16,897 nt of DNA from DATJFQ01 sp035495555 (GCA_035495555.1 DATJFQ010000004.1:1-16897); one strand, 5' to 3'; numbered from the stretch's first letter, positions 5,166 through 13,826 are shown. Notes: generated by a model from the sequence alone, not told the origin. Program-made: numbers and translations.

Positions 5166-7613
5166 TTGGTCGACGCCCTCGCTCAGGACGCCCGGTACGC
5201 ACTGCGCATGCTCCGGCGCAGCCCCGGATTCACCACGGTTGCGGTGCTGTCGCTCGCAATCGGCATCGGCGCAAATACCGCCATTTTCTCCCTTGCCAAC
5301 GCGCTCCTGTTCCGGCCCCTCCCGGGCCTCGCCGATCCCGGCCGTCTCGTCGATATCGGCCGCACCCAGGCCGGACGCGGGTTCGACACGACGAACTACC
5401 CGAACTATCTCGACGTCCGCGCGAAAACGACGACGCTGTCCGACGTGTACGCGTATCGCATCGAACCGCTGCCGATGAGCCTGAGCGGACCTGACGGCGC
5501 CGAGCGCGTCTACGGGCTGATGGTGACCGGCAATTTCTTCACGGTGCTCGGCACGCAGGCGCAAATCGGCCGCCTCTTCACCGACGCAGACGACAAACCC
5601 GGACACAACGCGGTCACCGTCATCAGCGATCGCTTGTGGCGCACGCGCTTTGGCGCCGACCCGGAAATCCTCGGCCGCGCCGTGACGATCACGAACAAGC
5701 CCTACGCCGTCATCGGCGTCGCTCCCCGCGGCTTCCAGGGGACGACGGTGCTTCAGGGCGATTTGTGGCTGCCGCTCTCGAATCACCCCTCCGGGCCGGG
5801 GGGCAACATGCTGACGAGCCGCGCCGTGGCGTGGCTGATGATGGGTGGACGTTTGAAACCCGGCGTGACGGTCCGTCAGGCGGATGCAGAACTCCGCGCC
5901 ATCGGCGCCTCGCTCGAGCGGGAATATCCAAAAGAGAACGAGGGCCGGGGCTTCACGGTCGCGGCTTCCTCCGTGTTTCCAGGACGCATTTCAATCATCA
6001 GCGGCTTCATCGGGGTGCTGATGGCGCTCGTCGGTCTCATCCTGCTGATCGCGTGCGTGAACCTCGCGGGCATGCTGCTCGCGCGCGCCGCGGGACGGCG
6101 TCGCGAGATCGCCGTCCGCCTCGCTATCGGGGCAGGCCGCGGCCGGCTCGTTCGTCAGATGCTGACCGAATCCATCGTCTTGTTCGGCGGCGGGTGCATC
6201 GCGGGCCTCGTGCTCAGCCGCTGGCTTGAAGCGGTGCTGCTGTCGATCCTCCCCGAACTTCCGCTGCCCGTGGGTGTCACGATCGCGACGGACTGGCGCG
6301 TGCTGACGTTTACGATGGTGTTGTCGCTCGTCGCGGCAATCCTGTGCGGCATCGCGCCGGCGCTGCAGGCGTCCCGCCCGGATCTCGTGCCATCGCTCAA
6401 GGCGCAAGGGCTCGACGGCGGCCCCGCGCGGCTGCGGCTGCGCAACGCATTTCTCGTCAGTCAGGTCACACTCGCGCTGCTGCTCGTTATCGCCGGCGGG
6501 CTCTTCCTGCGGGCGCTCGATCACGCGCTGCGGATCGCTCCCGGGTTCGATCAGACGCACGTCGACGTGGTTTCGCTCGATCTGTCGCTTGCCGGCTTCA
6601 AGGACGCGGAGGGGCGGCAGTTCGCGCAGCAGCTCCTGACGCGTGTGCGAGCGCTGCCAGGCGTGCAGCATGCCGCGATCGCGGTCGACCTGCCGCTCGA
6701 CGGCGATCGAATGGGGTTCGGCGACCTGCGGATTCCGGGCGAGGACCCGAACATCCGGCATCGCACGTCGGCGCCGGTGGATTGGAACCTCGTGTCCCCC
6801 GGAACTTTTGCGACGCTCGGGGAGCATCTCGTCCGCGGACGCGATTTCACCGACGCGGACAGTGTCGACGCGCCGAAGGTGGCGATCGTCAACGAATCGC
6901 TCGCCCGCCGGCTGTTTGGGACCGAGGATGCGCTCGGGCGCACGTTCGACGTCGGCACACCGGACGCAAAGCAGGTGGACGTCTACACGGTCGTCGGTGT
7001 CGCGGCCGACACGCACGTCGTCGATCTCACCGGCCCGATCGATCCCTACGTCTACGTGCCGCTGGCACAGCTCTATCACCCGCGGATTGCCCTTCTGGTG
7101 AAGACGGCGGGCGCGAGCGCGATCCCGCAGGTGCGGGCGCTCGTCCGGCAGATGAATCCCGGCCTGCCGGTCACGTCCGCGATGCCGCTGTCCGACGTGA
7201 CGGCCATCGGTCTGGTGCCGCAGCGCCTTGCGGCGACGCTCGCCGGTTCGCTCGGGGTCGTCGGACTTCTCCTCGCGGCGATCGGGATCTACGGCGTGAC
7301 GTCCTATGCCGTGAGCCGCCGGACGAAAGAGATCGGCGTCCGGATAGCGCTCGGCGCCGATCGACAGACGGTGCTCCGGATGGTGCTGCGGCAGGGTATC
7401 GTGCTGGCGGGCGCCGGTACAGTCATCGGACTCGCACTCGGCGCCGTCGCGTCGCAGTTTCTGCGCAGCCTGCTGCTCGGTGTCAGCGCGGTCGACCCTG
7501 TCACGTTCGGCGGCGCGGCGGTGCTGTTCACCGCCGTCTCGCTCGCGGCGAGTTACGTGCCGGCGCGGCGCGCCGCGCGCGTGGATCCGATGATCGCCCT
7601 CCGCGCGGAGTAG
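5166..7613 (+). CDS. ADOP-type MacB-like ABC transporter permease
   Basis: The 815-aa inner-membrane protein belongs to the Acidobacterial duplicated orphan permease type: two MacB-periplasmic-core plus FtsX units in one chain and no ATPase domain. The N-terminus carries the hallmark R-Y-A-L-R-M-L-R-R-S-P-G-F-T-T (10-24) and the first helix with G-I-G-A-N-T-A-I-F-S (33-42). A periplasmic domain follows to about 275, FtsX domain 1 at about 278-403 with R-R-R-E-I-A-V-R-L-A-I-G-A (311-323), a linking helix near 428-448, a second periplasmic domain, and FtsX domain 2 over the last 130 residues with K-E-I-G-V-R-I-A-L-G-A and the closing P-A-R-R-A-A-R-V-D-P. The start is TTG 5166, 4 nt after AGGAGG; earlier codons run into the repeat array. 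No MacB ATPase gene is nearby, so partner and substrate are unknown. Confidence 0.93.
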   Translation: MVDALAQDARYALRMLRRSPGFTTVAVLSLAIGIGANTAIFSLANALLFRPLPGLADPGRLVDIGRTQAGRGFDTTNYPNYLDVRAKTTTLSDVYAYRIEPLPMSLSGPDGAERVYGLMVTGNFFTVLGTQAQIGRLFTDADDKPGHNAVTVISDRLWRTRFGADPEILGRAVTITNKPYAVIGVAPRGFQGTTVLQGDLWLPLSNHPSGPGGNMLTSRAVAWLMMGGRLKPGVTVRQADAELRAIGASLEREYPKENEGRGFTVAASSVFPGRISIISGFIGVLMALVGLILLIACVNLAGMLLARAAGRRREIAVRLAIGAGRGRLVRQMLTESIVLFGGGCIAGLVLSRWLEAVLLSILPELPLPVGVTIATDWRVLTFTMVLSLVAAILCGIAPALQASRPDLVPSLKAQGLDGGPARLRLRNAFLVSQVTLALLLVIAGGLFLRALDHALRIAPGFDQTHVDVVSLDLSLAGFKDAEGRQFAQQLLTRVRALPGVQHAAIAVDLPLDGDRMGFGDLRIPGEDPNIRHRTSAPVDWNLVSPGTFATLGEHLVRGRDFTDADSVDAPKVAIVNESLARRLFGTEDALGRTFDVGTPDAKQVDVYTVVGVAADTHVVDLTGPIDPYVYVPLAQLYHPRIALLVKTAGASAIPQVRALVRQMNPGLPVTSAMPLSDVTAIGLVPQRLAATLAGSLGVVGLLLAAIGIYGVTSYAVSRRTKEIGVRIALGADRQTVLRMVLRQGIVLAGAGTVIGLALGAVASQFLRSLLLGVSAVDPVTFGGAAVLFTAVSLAASYVPARRAARVDPMIALRAE

Positions 7614-7616
7614 AAT
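7611..7616 (+). promoter_or_regulatory. Candidate -10 of the small ORF (leaderless type)
   Basis: TAGAAT overlaps the permease stop codon (TAG) and is separated by 6 nt from ATG 7623, so a transcript would begin at or next to the A of the ATG. No -35 is evident, and the hexamer could be coincidental because it includes the obligatory stop codon. Confidence 0.3.
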
Positions 7617-7622
7617 GTCGTC

Positions 7623-7790
7623 ATGTCAGCAATCAACGGCGACAAGTCGCGGCACCAGATCAACCGGAAGCGCACCGTGCTGCGCCGCATGAAGATCAGG
7701 AAGCTCGTAGCAGAACGCCCTCAGACGTCCGACGCCACAGAGACGCAGGGGTCAGCCGCACCCCGCCCAGCCACCGATCGATCCCGTTGA
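7623..7790 (+). CDS. Small basic protein starting MSAINGDKSR (55 aa)
   Basis: An ATG 9 nt after the permease stop opens a 55-codon frame ending in TGA 7788-7790. The first 32 residues look selected: M-S-A-I-N-G-D-K-S-R-x-x-I-N-R-K-R then R-R-M-K-I-R-K-L, a strongly basic helix. I recall similar short proteins beginning 'INGDK(S/A)R' and continuing with Arg/Lys-rich helices in several phyla, all uncharacterised; this cannot be verified here. Residues 33-55 are Ser/Thr/Ala/Pro-rich and overlap the 3' end of the convergent DUF1835 gene by 95 nt, so the tail may be poorly conserved. Its charge would suit nucleic-acid or ribosome binding, but that is speculation. It may be translationally coupled to the permease or made from a leaderless mRNA. 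Confidence 0.55.
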   Translation: MSAINGDKSRHQINRKRTVLRRMKIRKLVAERPQTSDATETQGSAAPRPATDRSR

Positions 7791-8622
7791 GCGCCACGTA
7801 ATCTGCGCGGCCATCGAGTACGTCGCGGCCGGCGGGCGTGAGCGCAACGGGATCACGCATCGCGGCTTCGATCGTGATGAGAGGAACGGCACCGCGTGCA
7901 AGGCGTTCGGCAATGCTCCAGAACGTCGAGTCGCCCATGAAGATCGCTGCCTCCATCCGCGCGCACGCGGTGAACGCCTCGATGCCCGTCCGGGCTCCCT
8001 GGGCGATCGCCTGCAGGATTTGACGTTCGCTCCGCCCGAGACCGTCACGATCTGAGGGATATTCCTCGAGCAGACGGCCAAGGGCTTCCCGGAGATACGG
8101 CAGCGCCGACGTATCCGCATCGAGGACCTCGATCAGCGGCTGCGGCGTATCCGCGCCAAACGCGTCCCATGCGCGCGCGCCGAGCGCGAGTTGTTCGGCG
8201 GTAAGCGGCCGACGCTGCTCGAACAGCCGTGGAAACTGGTCGGGCGCGAGCGCGCCAAAATACGCGTTGGTGGAGATCAGCGACACTGTCCTGCCGGCGT
8301 CCGGCGGCAGCATCGAGAGCAAGCGAACGAGCAGGAGTTGATCGTAGAGATCGTGCTCGAACCAGAGCACCATCTCGTCGTGATCGCTCCAGCGTGCGAC
8401 GGCCGCGTCTTCCTGTGCGTATCCGCGTTCGATCTCGTCTGCGCTCCCAAACGCGCCGCTCGAGCCGATGAACGCGCTCCGAATGCGGCGGAATTCCTCG
8501 ACCGGCCGCCGCGCCGGCGCCGGGCCGTCGTAGAGCACGTCGCGCCAGGGCTGAAAGGTGCCGGGCAACCCCGAGCGCTCGAGTCCAATCCGCGTAGAAT
8601 CGCCGTTAGTGATATGCAGCAC
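7696..8622 (-). CDS. DUF1835 domain-containing protein
   Basis: The 308-aa soluble protein opens with the DUF1835 signature L-H-I-T-N-G-D-S (2-9), then G-x-x-x-P-W-R-D-V-L-Y-D-G-P (21-34). The central block L-W-F-E-H-D-L-Y-D-Q-L (86-96) and S-T-N-A (117-120) are also typical. The C-terminal third (195-308) contains winged-helix-like segments with L-T-P-A-G-R-D-V-L-D-G (261-271) and ends R-W-L-G-G-V (283-288), a tail seen in many members. Function is unproven; members are often predicted enzymes or regulators. The start is GTG 8622, preceded by AAGGGG about 6 nt upstream. The start overlaps head-to-head by 9 bp with the lipoprotein gene at 8614, so its promoter must lie inside that gene's coding sequence. 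Confidence 0.88.
   Translation of the reverse strand: MLHITNGDSTRIGLERSGLPGTFQPWRDVLYDGPAPARRPVEEFRRIRSAFIGSSGAFGSADEIERGYAQEDAAVARWSDHDEMVLWFEHDLYDQLLLVRLLSMLPPDAGRTVSLISTNAYFGALAPDQFPRLFEQRRPLTAEQLALGARAWDAFGADTPQPLIEVLDADTSALPYLREALGRLLEEYPSDRDGLGRSERQILQAIAQGARTGIEAFTACARMEAAIFMGDSTFWSIAERLARGAVPLITIEAAMRDPVALTPAGRDVLDGRADYVALNGIDRWLGGVRLTPASLWRRTSEGVLLRAS
8595..8600 (+). promoter_or_regulatory. Candidate -10 for the first sulfatase/TPR lipoprotein
   Basis: TAGAAT lies 13 nt before ATG 8614, within the first codons of the divergent DUF1835 gene. It implies a leader of about 6-7 nt with no Shine-Dalgarno. No good -35 is seen. Confidence 0.35.
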
Positions 8623-10473
8623 GTCCGTCCCCTTGTTCTCATCATCGTAGCGCTTGCGTGCGGCGCGTGTTCACGCCGGCAGCCGCCGGCGGAACAGCCG
8701 AAGATCACCGCGCGGAACGTCGTTCTCATAACGATCGACACGCTCCGCGCCGATCACGTCGGCGCGTATGGGTATCGTCATGCGCGCACCCCGACCCTCG
8801 ACGCGCTTGCTGCGCGCGGGACGCGCTTCGATCGCGCGTATGCGGCAGCGCCCATCACGCTCGTCTCGCATGCGTCGATCCTCACGGGCCTCTATCCTCC
8901 GGGGCATGGCGCGCGGCACAACGGCATGCGCGTCAACCTCGAAACGCCGACGCTGGCGGACACGCTGGCGCATCAAGGGTTCTCCACCGCTGCCTTCATC
9001 GCTGCCTTCCCGCTGGATCGTCGGTTCGGGCTGATCAAGGGATTTCAGACGTATGGCGACAAGATGCCGCGCGGCGCAGACGGTCGTCCGGCAAACGAGC
9101 GTCCGGGATCCACGGTGGTGGACCAGGCGCTTGCGTGGCTGGATGCGCACCGGCGGGAGCGATTCTTCCTGTGGGTCCACCTCTTCGAGCCTCACGCTCC
9201 CTATGGGAATCCCGACGATGCCACGGAAGCGCGCCGACCGGCCATTCAGCGATACGACGATGAGATCACGGAAGCGGACCGGCAGACCGGACGCGTGATC
9301 GAGGCGCTCGGGCCGTTGCGCGACAGCACGCTCGTCGTGGCTGCGGCGGATCACGGCGAGGCCTTCGGTGAACATGGGGAGATCAGTCACAGCCTCTTCA
9401 CGTACGACACGACGCTGCGCGTTCCGCTCATCATCACCGGTCCCGGCATCGCCGCATCCATCGTCGAAGGTCCCGTGTCGCTGGTCGACATCGCGCCGAC
9501 GATCCTGGCGCAGCTCGGCGCCGGAGGGATGAGCGGCGACGGAATTGATTTGTCGGCAGTTCTCAAGGGAGCGCCGGTACCAGCGCGGACGCTCTACGCG
9601 GAGTCGTTCGCGCCGCTCTTCGATTTTGGCTGGAGCCCGCTGCGGACGGTGCGCGCGAACGGCTGGAAATACATCGAGGCGCCAAAGCCGGAGCTGTACG
9701 ACGTTCGTCGAGACCCCGCCGAAGACGCGAACCGGGTGGCGGAGGAGCGCTCGGTCGCGTCACAGCTTGCGCAAAAGGTGAGCGGCTACGGCAGCCTCGA
9801 CGTGAACGTGGTTGCCGCGGATCCCGAATCGCGGTCGCGCCTGCAGGCGCTCGGCTACACGGGGGCTGGCCGAACCGCGCCGGCCGGCGGCGGGCGACCC
9901 GATCCGAAAGACCGCCGCGCGCTCGCAGCGCGGATTGCCGAGGTCACGTCGGGAGAGCTGCGCGGCGAGGCGCTCGAACGTGCGCTTCGCGAGATCCTCA
10001 AAGAGGATCCTGACAATCCGCAGGCGAACGTGCGTCTCGGGTACGTGCTCGTCGGCCGCGGCGCATACGCGGACGCCGCGCCGCTTTTTCAGACAGCCAT
10101 CGACGCGCACCTTCCGAGCGTCGACGCGCACCTCGGGCTGGCGCAGTGCCAGACCGCGCAGCATCAGCCCAAAGCCGCGATCGAGACGCTCGGCACGGCC
10201 GAAGCGATCGAGCCGGACAACCCGGTGGTGAGTGCCAATCTGGGGCTGGTGATGTCTGATTCCGGCAATCCCAGGGGTGCCATTCCACATCTGGAGCGGG
10301 CGCTGACGCTCGATCCCGACCTGCATCAGGCGCGATTCGGCCTGGCGATCGCGTACGCGCGGACGGGACAGCGGGAGCAGGCCGCGCGGGAAGCGTCGGA
10401 ACTCTTGAAGCGGCTGCCGTCGGATGCGCCGCAGCGTCCGGAAGTGGAACGTCTGCTCGCGGCGGTGCGCTGA
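8614..10473 (+). CDS. Lipoprotein with alkaline-phosphatase-superfamily ('sulfatase') domain and TPR repeats (1)
   Basis: The 619-aa protein has a lipoprotein-like signal (1-19, V-A-L-A-C-G-A-C), so it is exported and probably lipid-anchored. The enzyme domain (about 35-415) has N-V-V-L-I-T-I-D-T-L-R-A-D (35-47; metal ligand D42), the nucleophile loop I-T-L-V-S-H-A-S-I-L-T-G (81-92), E-P-H-A-P-Y (192-197), D-H-G-E (246-249) with H254 and H259, and the late W-K-Y-I-x-A-x-x-x-E-L-Y-D (351-363). In sulfatases C/S-x-P-S-R carries the formylglycine Cys or Ser; here Thr82 occupies that place and His the Arg position, so a phosphoester or phosphotransfer reaction is likelier than desulfation. From about 434 to the end come 4-5 TPR-like units (for example 500-530 and 537-570). 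ATG 8614 is the only start keeping the signal peptide. It is paralogous to the gene at 14029. Confidence 0.9.
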   Translation: MQHVRPLVLIIVALACGACSRRQPPAEQPKITARNVVLITIDTLRADHVGAYGYRHARTPTLDALAARGTRFDRAYAAAPITLVSHASILTGLYPPGHGARHNGMRVNLETPTLADTLAHQGFSTAAFIAAFPLDRRFGLIKGFQTYGDKMPRGADGRPANERPGSTVVDQALAWLDAHRRERFFLWVHLFEPHAPYGNPDDATEARRPAIQRYDDEITEADRQTGRVIEALGPLRDSTLVVAAADHGEAFGEHGEISHSLFTYDTTLRVPLIITGPGIAASIVEGPVSLVDIAPTILAQLGAGGMSGDGIDLSAVLKGAPVPARTLYAESFAPLFDFGWSPLRTVRANGWKYIEAPKPELYDVRRDPAEDANRVAEERSVASQLAQKVSGYGSLDVNVVAADPESRSRLQALGYTGAGRTAPAGGGRPDPKDRRALAARIAEVTSGELRGEALERALREILKEDPDNPQANVRLGYVLVGRGAYADAAPLFQTAIDAHLPSVDAHLGLAQCQTAQHQPKAAIETLGTAEAIEPDNPVVSANLGLVMSDSGNPRGAIPHLERALTLDPDLHQARFGLAIAYARTGQREQAAREASELLKRLPSDAPQRPEVERLLAAVR

Positions 10474-10600
10474 AGTGTGTAAGCGAACGTCCGGGGTCTG
10501 ACCCCGTTTGCGCGCCGACCGGGTTGTGACCCCCGAAAAGTGTGTAAACGAGCGTCCGGGGTCTGACCCCGTCCGTCCAGGCGACCGGGGTCTGACCCCG
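10474..10600. repeat. Array of GGGGTCTGACCCC palindromes (REP-like)
   Basis: Directly after the lipoprotein stop codon, a 34-nt unit (agtgtgtaa-r-cga-r-cgt followed by the palindrome) occurs at 10474-10507 and again at 10539-10572 with two mismatches. The palindrome CGGGGTC-T-GACCCCG (7-bp perfect arms) sits at 10492-10506, 10557-10571 and 10586-10600; the third copy lacks the gtgtgtaa head. A degenerate version (CGGGTTGTGACCCCC) is at 10520-10534. Hairpins of this kind downstream of a gene may slow 3' decay or end transcription. The pattern resembles dispersed REP elements mobilised by RAYT transposases; none is encoded here. Confidence 0.88.
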
Positions 10601-10871
10601 CGGGCGTCGGGATACGTTCTGTATCCAATCCGCGCTTGGCCCGGAATTTTGTAGATTGGCCCCATCCAAAATCAACTGATTGGATCTGGTCATGGGGTCA
10701 GTCGCATACCGCCGCTCGGTATTCGTCACCTACTCCTGTAGTTTCATCGCTTTGCAGCGGCTACCCATCCCACGTCCGCTGGACTGCCGCTTGCTACCCG
10801 CTCGGCTCCAAGCGCCGCGGATGTCCACCCCGCGGACCGCTCGTCCACGCCTTTAGGGAGGAACAGACCGC
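10601..10871. other. Upstream region of the TonB-dependent receptor
   Basis: This non-coding stretch should hold the receptor's promoter and leader. Visible structure: GGATAC-gttct-GTATCC (10610-10626), a perfect 6-bp inverted repeat; ATCCAATC (10623-10630) complementary to GATTGGAT (10678-10685), with a second GATTGG at 10654 that could compete for the same partner. I cannot identify a convincing -35/-10 pair or a known riboswitch. The last 17 nt carry a strong ribosome binding site, AGGGAGG (10855-10861), 10 nt before ATG 10872. Confidence 0.5.
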
Positions 10872-13826
10872 ATGAAAACGATCATCTCGTCGATGATCCT
10901 GGTGTGCGCGCTCGTGGTCGCGCCGCCCAGCTACGCCCAGCAGACCACAGGCACGATCCAAGGGCGCGTGACCGACGCCCAGAAGGCCGCGGTGCCCGGT
11001 GTAACCGTCACCGCGAAGAACACCGACACCGGCTTCACCCGCTCGGAAGTCAGCGACGCCGAAGGCCGGTACGTCCTCAACGCGCTGCCCGTCGGCCACT
11101 ACGACGTGCACGCGGAGATCTCGGGGTTTTCGCCCTACCAGCGCAAGGCCGTCACAGTCAACGTCGCGCAGACCACCGACCTGAACGTCGAGCTCGCGCT
11201 CGCGGGCTTGACCGAAGCCGTCAGCGTCACCGCCGAACAGCCGCTGGTCCAGACGACGAACTCGTCGGTGGGCGGTGTGGTCGACGTGAAGCGGATCGAG
11301 AACATGCCGCTCAACGGCCGGCAGTTCGCGAACCTCGCCGCGACGATCCCCGGCGTCGGTCTCGGCTTCCATAGCGACCCGACGAAGAGCACCCAGTACT
11401 CGCCGCAGATCAACGGCGGCAACGGCCGCAATCTGAATTACCAGATTGACGGCGGCGACAACAACGACGACACCGTCGGCGGCCTGTTGCAGCTCTTCCC
11501 TCTCGAGGCAATCCAGGAGTTCACCTTCATCACCGCGCGTTCCAAGGCTGAGTACGGCCGCAGCAACGGCGGCGTGATGAACATCGTCACGAAGAGCGGC
11601 ACGAACGACCCGCACGGCAGCTTCTTCGAGCTGTTCCGCGACAAGTCGATGAATGCCCAGACCGAAACCGAGAAGCTGAACGACCTGGACAAGCAGGACT
11701 ACCGGCGCAACCAGTTCGGCGGCAGCTTCGGCGGCCCAATCGTCAAGGACAAGGCCCACTACTTCGTCGCCTACGAGCGCACGCAGCAGGACACGACGCA
11801 GGCGGTGAGCACCGACGGCCTGTTCCCGAACCTCGATGGCGTCTACAAGACGCCGTATCGCGAGAACCTCTTCACGACGAAGTTCACGTCCCAGATGTCC
11901 GCCAAGCAGTACCTGGCGGTGCGCTACGGCCGCAACACGAACAGCCAGCCGTACGGCGCGAACGCGCATACGGCGCCCACCGGATGGGGCGACAGCGCGA
12001 ACACGTTCAATTCCATCAACCTGAATCACAACTGGATTCTGGGCGGCGGCAAGCTGAACGAGTTCATCTTCCAGTACGCCGATTTCCGCAACCACATCGG
12101 CGCGGCGAGCACCGACCCGTACGAATCGTTCCCCAACGGCGTCTTCGTCGGCCAGAGCGTCAACACCCCGCAGACGACCGAGCAGCACAAGTTCCAGTTC
12201 CGCGATGACTTCTCGTGGCACGTCTCCGGCATGGGCGGCCTCGGCCATGACTTCAAGGCGGGCGCCAACTTCATCAACGAACCGCGGCTGTTCATCACGT
12301 TCAACTCGGGCAAGGGCGTGCTGCAGTACACCCACCTGACGAACGACCTGAACGGGCCGATCTCGAACGTGACGCTGAACGACGGAGACGCGAGCGCGAA
12401 CATTCCCCTCAAGCAGTACGCCGGGTACGTGCAGGATGACTGGCACGTGACGGATCGCATCACGGCGAACATCGGGCTGCGCTACGACCTGATCACGGGG
12501 TACCAATTCGACCAGTCGAAGAATCCCAACTACGTCAAATTCCAGACGCTCGGCGCCGCCGGCGCATTCCAGGGCATCAAAGGTCTGGAAAACTTCGGAA
12601 AGAGCCCGAAGAGCGACACGAACAACTGGCAGCCGCGTCTGGGCTTCGCGTGGGACGTCCGCGGCGACGGTCGTGACGTCGTCCGCGGTGGGTTCGGGAT
12701 CTACATGGACATGGCGTATACAAACGCCAACGTCTTGTTCGCGGCGTCGGATGCAACCGGCAAGGGCTTCGGGACCGTCCTGAACGTGGACGATCAGACC
12801 GGGATCAAGGATCCCGACGGCAGCTTCTACCGAATCGGGGAGCCGATCTCGAACATCATTTCGCAGAACCAGGCCGACACGAGCACGATTCCGCTCTTCG
12901 GCCAGTTCGTCGACCCGCGCCTGCAGATGCCGTACACGCGGCAGACAACGGCCGGGTGGTCGCACCAGTTCGCCTCGAACATGGTGTTCAGCGCGGACTT
13001 CGTCCGCGCGGACGGCCGGGATCTCAACTCCCGTCCGCGTCTGAACGTTCGTCCCGTGGGTCAGCCGGCGGCGCCCCGCGTGCTGGCGTTCACGGGGCTG
13101 ACGCCGAACGCCCTCGGCACCCGGCCGGCGATCAGCCAGGGCAAGAGCGAGTACACGGCTGGCATCTTCGCGCTGAAGCGCCGCATGAACCGCGGAATGG
13201 ACTTCACCGCGACCTACACGCTGGCGAAGGCGCACAGCGTGATCGGCACCGCGGCAGACGAACTGAACTCCAACAACCTGCAGGATGCGACCCTGCTCTA
13301 CGACGATCCGCGCGTCGACGGTCCGACGTCGCGTACGGATGCGCGTCATCAGGGCACGCTGGCAGGCGTCTTCCAGTTGAAGGGGGGGTTCACCGTCGCG
13401 CCGATTTTCCTGTTCAAGTCCCCGCTGCCCGTCTCGACAATTGACGGCCGCGACGTAAACCAGAACAGCGAGCGGAACGACCTCCCGGTACGCGCGTTTC
13501 AGTACCAAGGTATCAACGCCGACGGCACCGTCGACATCAAGGACATCGGCGAGTGCAAGACCTGGAACTGCGGCCGCGGCGCCTGGCGTACGCAGGTGAA
13601 CCTCCGCGTCTCGCGCGCATTCCACATCGTCGGCAACTCGCAGATCGAAGCGATTGGCGAAGTATTCAATCTGTTGAACTCCAAGAACCCGTCGGGCTTC
13701 GTGACGTCGCAGTTCTTCACGAGCGGCGCGCCGAACCCCGACTTCATGCGTCCGCTGAACTACTCAGGCGACTTCCAGCAGCCCGAACAGCGGGTCGGAC
13801 AGATCGGGTTCCGCTTTTCGTTCTGA
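10872..13826 (+). CDS. Oar-like TonB-dependent outer-membrane receptor with carboxypeptidase-regulatory domain
   Basis: The 984-aa protein has a Sec signal peptide (1-22, ending S-Y-A). It then has a carboxypeptidase-regulatory-like beta-sandwich (about 26-110; G-T-I-Q-G-R-V-T-D, then D-A-E-G-R-Y-V-L-N-A-L-P-V-G-H-Y), a plug domain (about 118-245; M-P-L-N-G-R-Q-F-A-N-L, then Y-Q-I-D-G-G and E-Y-G-R-S-N-G-G-V-M-N-I-V-T-K-S-G-T-N), and a long beta-barrel ending F-R-F-S-F, the C-terminal aromatic expected for BAM-dependent insertion. Such Oar-like receptors are abundant in Acidobacteriota and import or bind large ligands using TonB energy; the ligand cannot be read from the sequence. No SusD homologue is adjacent; instead, TPR-bearing lipoproteins lie on either side on the same strand. 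It has its own leader and terminator, so it is probably monocistronic and highly expressed. Confidence 0.95.
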   Translation: MKTIISSMILVCALVVAPPSYAQQTTGTIQGRVTDAQKAAVPGVTVTAKNTDTGFTRSEVSDAEGRYVLNALPVGHYDVHAEISGFSPYQRKAVTVNVAQTTDLNVELALAGLTEAVSVTAEQPLVQTTNSSVGGVVDVKRIENMPLNGRQFANLAATIPGVGLGFHSDPTKSTQYSPQINGGNGRNLNYQIDGGDNNDDTVGGLLQLFPLEAIQEFTFITARSKAEYGRSNGGVMNIVTKSGTNDPHGSFFELFRDKSMNAQTETEKLNDLDKQDYRRNQFGGSFGGPIVKDKAHYFVAYERTQQDTTQAVSTDGLFPNLDGVYKTPYRENLFTTKFTSQMSAKQYLAVRYGRNTNSQPYGANAHTAPTGWGDSANTFNSINLNHNWILGGGKLNEFIFQYADFRNHIGAASTDPYESFPNGVFVGQSVNTPQTTEQHKFQFRDDFSWHVSGMGGLGHDFKAGANFINEPRLFITFNSGKGVLQYTHLTNDLNGPISNVTLNDGDASANIPLKQYAGYVQDDWHVTDRITANIGLRYDLITGYQFDQSKNPNYVKFQTLGAAGAFQGIKGLENFGKSPKSDTNNWQPRLGFAWDVRGDGRDVVRGGFGIYMDMAYTNANVLFAASDATGKGFGTVLNVDDQTGIKDPDGSFYRIGEPISNIISQNQADTSTIPLFGQFVDPRLQMPYTRQTTAGWSHQFASNMVFSADFVRADGRDLNSRPRLNVRPVGQPAAPRVLAFTGLTPNALGTRPAISQGKSEYTAGIFALKRRMNRGMDFTATYTLAKAHSVIGTAADELNSNNLQDATLLYDDPRVDGPTSRTDARHQGTLAGVFQLKGGFTVAPIFLFKSPLPVSTIDGRDVNQNSERNDLPVRAFQYQGINADGTVDIKDIGECKTWNCGRGAWRTQVNLRVSRAFHIVGNSQIEAIGEVFNLLNSKNPSGFVTSQFFTSGAPNPDFMRPLNYSGDFQQPEQRVGQIGFRFSF

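Noticed and set aside
6344..7801. 485-codon plus-strand ORF inside the ADOP permease
   Set aside because: Alternative-frame shadow made almost entirely of Arg/Ala/Gly; the permease frame is supported by family motifs along its whole length.
10794..13625. 943-codon minus-strand ORF opposite the TonB receptor
   Set aside because: Antisense shadow; Val/Arg/Glu-rich translation without recognisable domains, opposite a receptor with clear signal peptide, plug and C-terminal motif.
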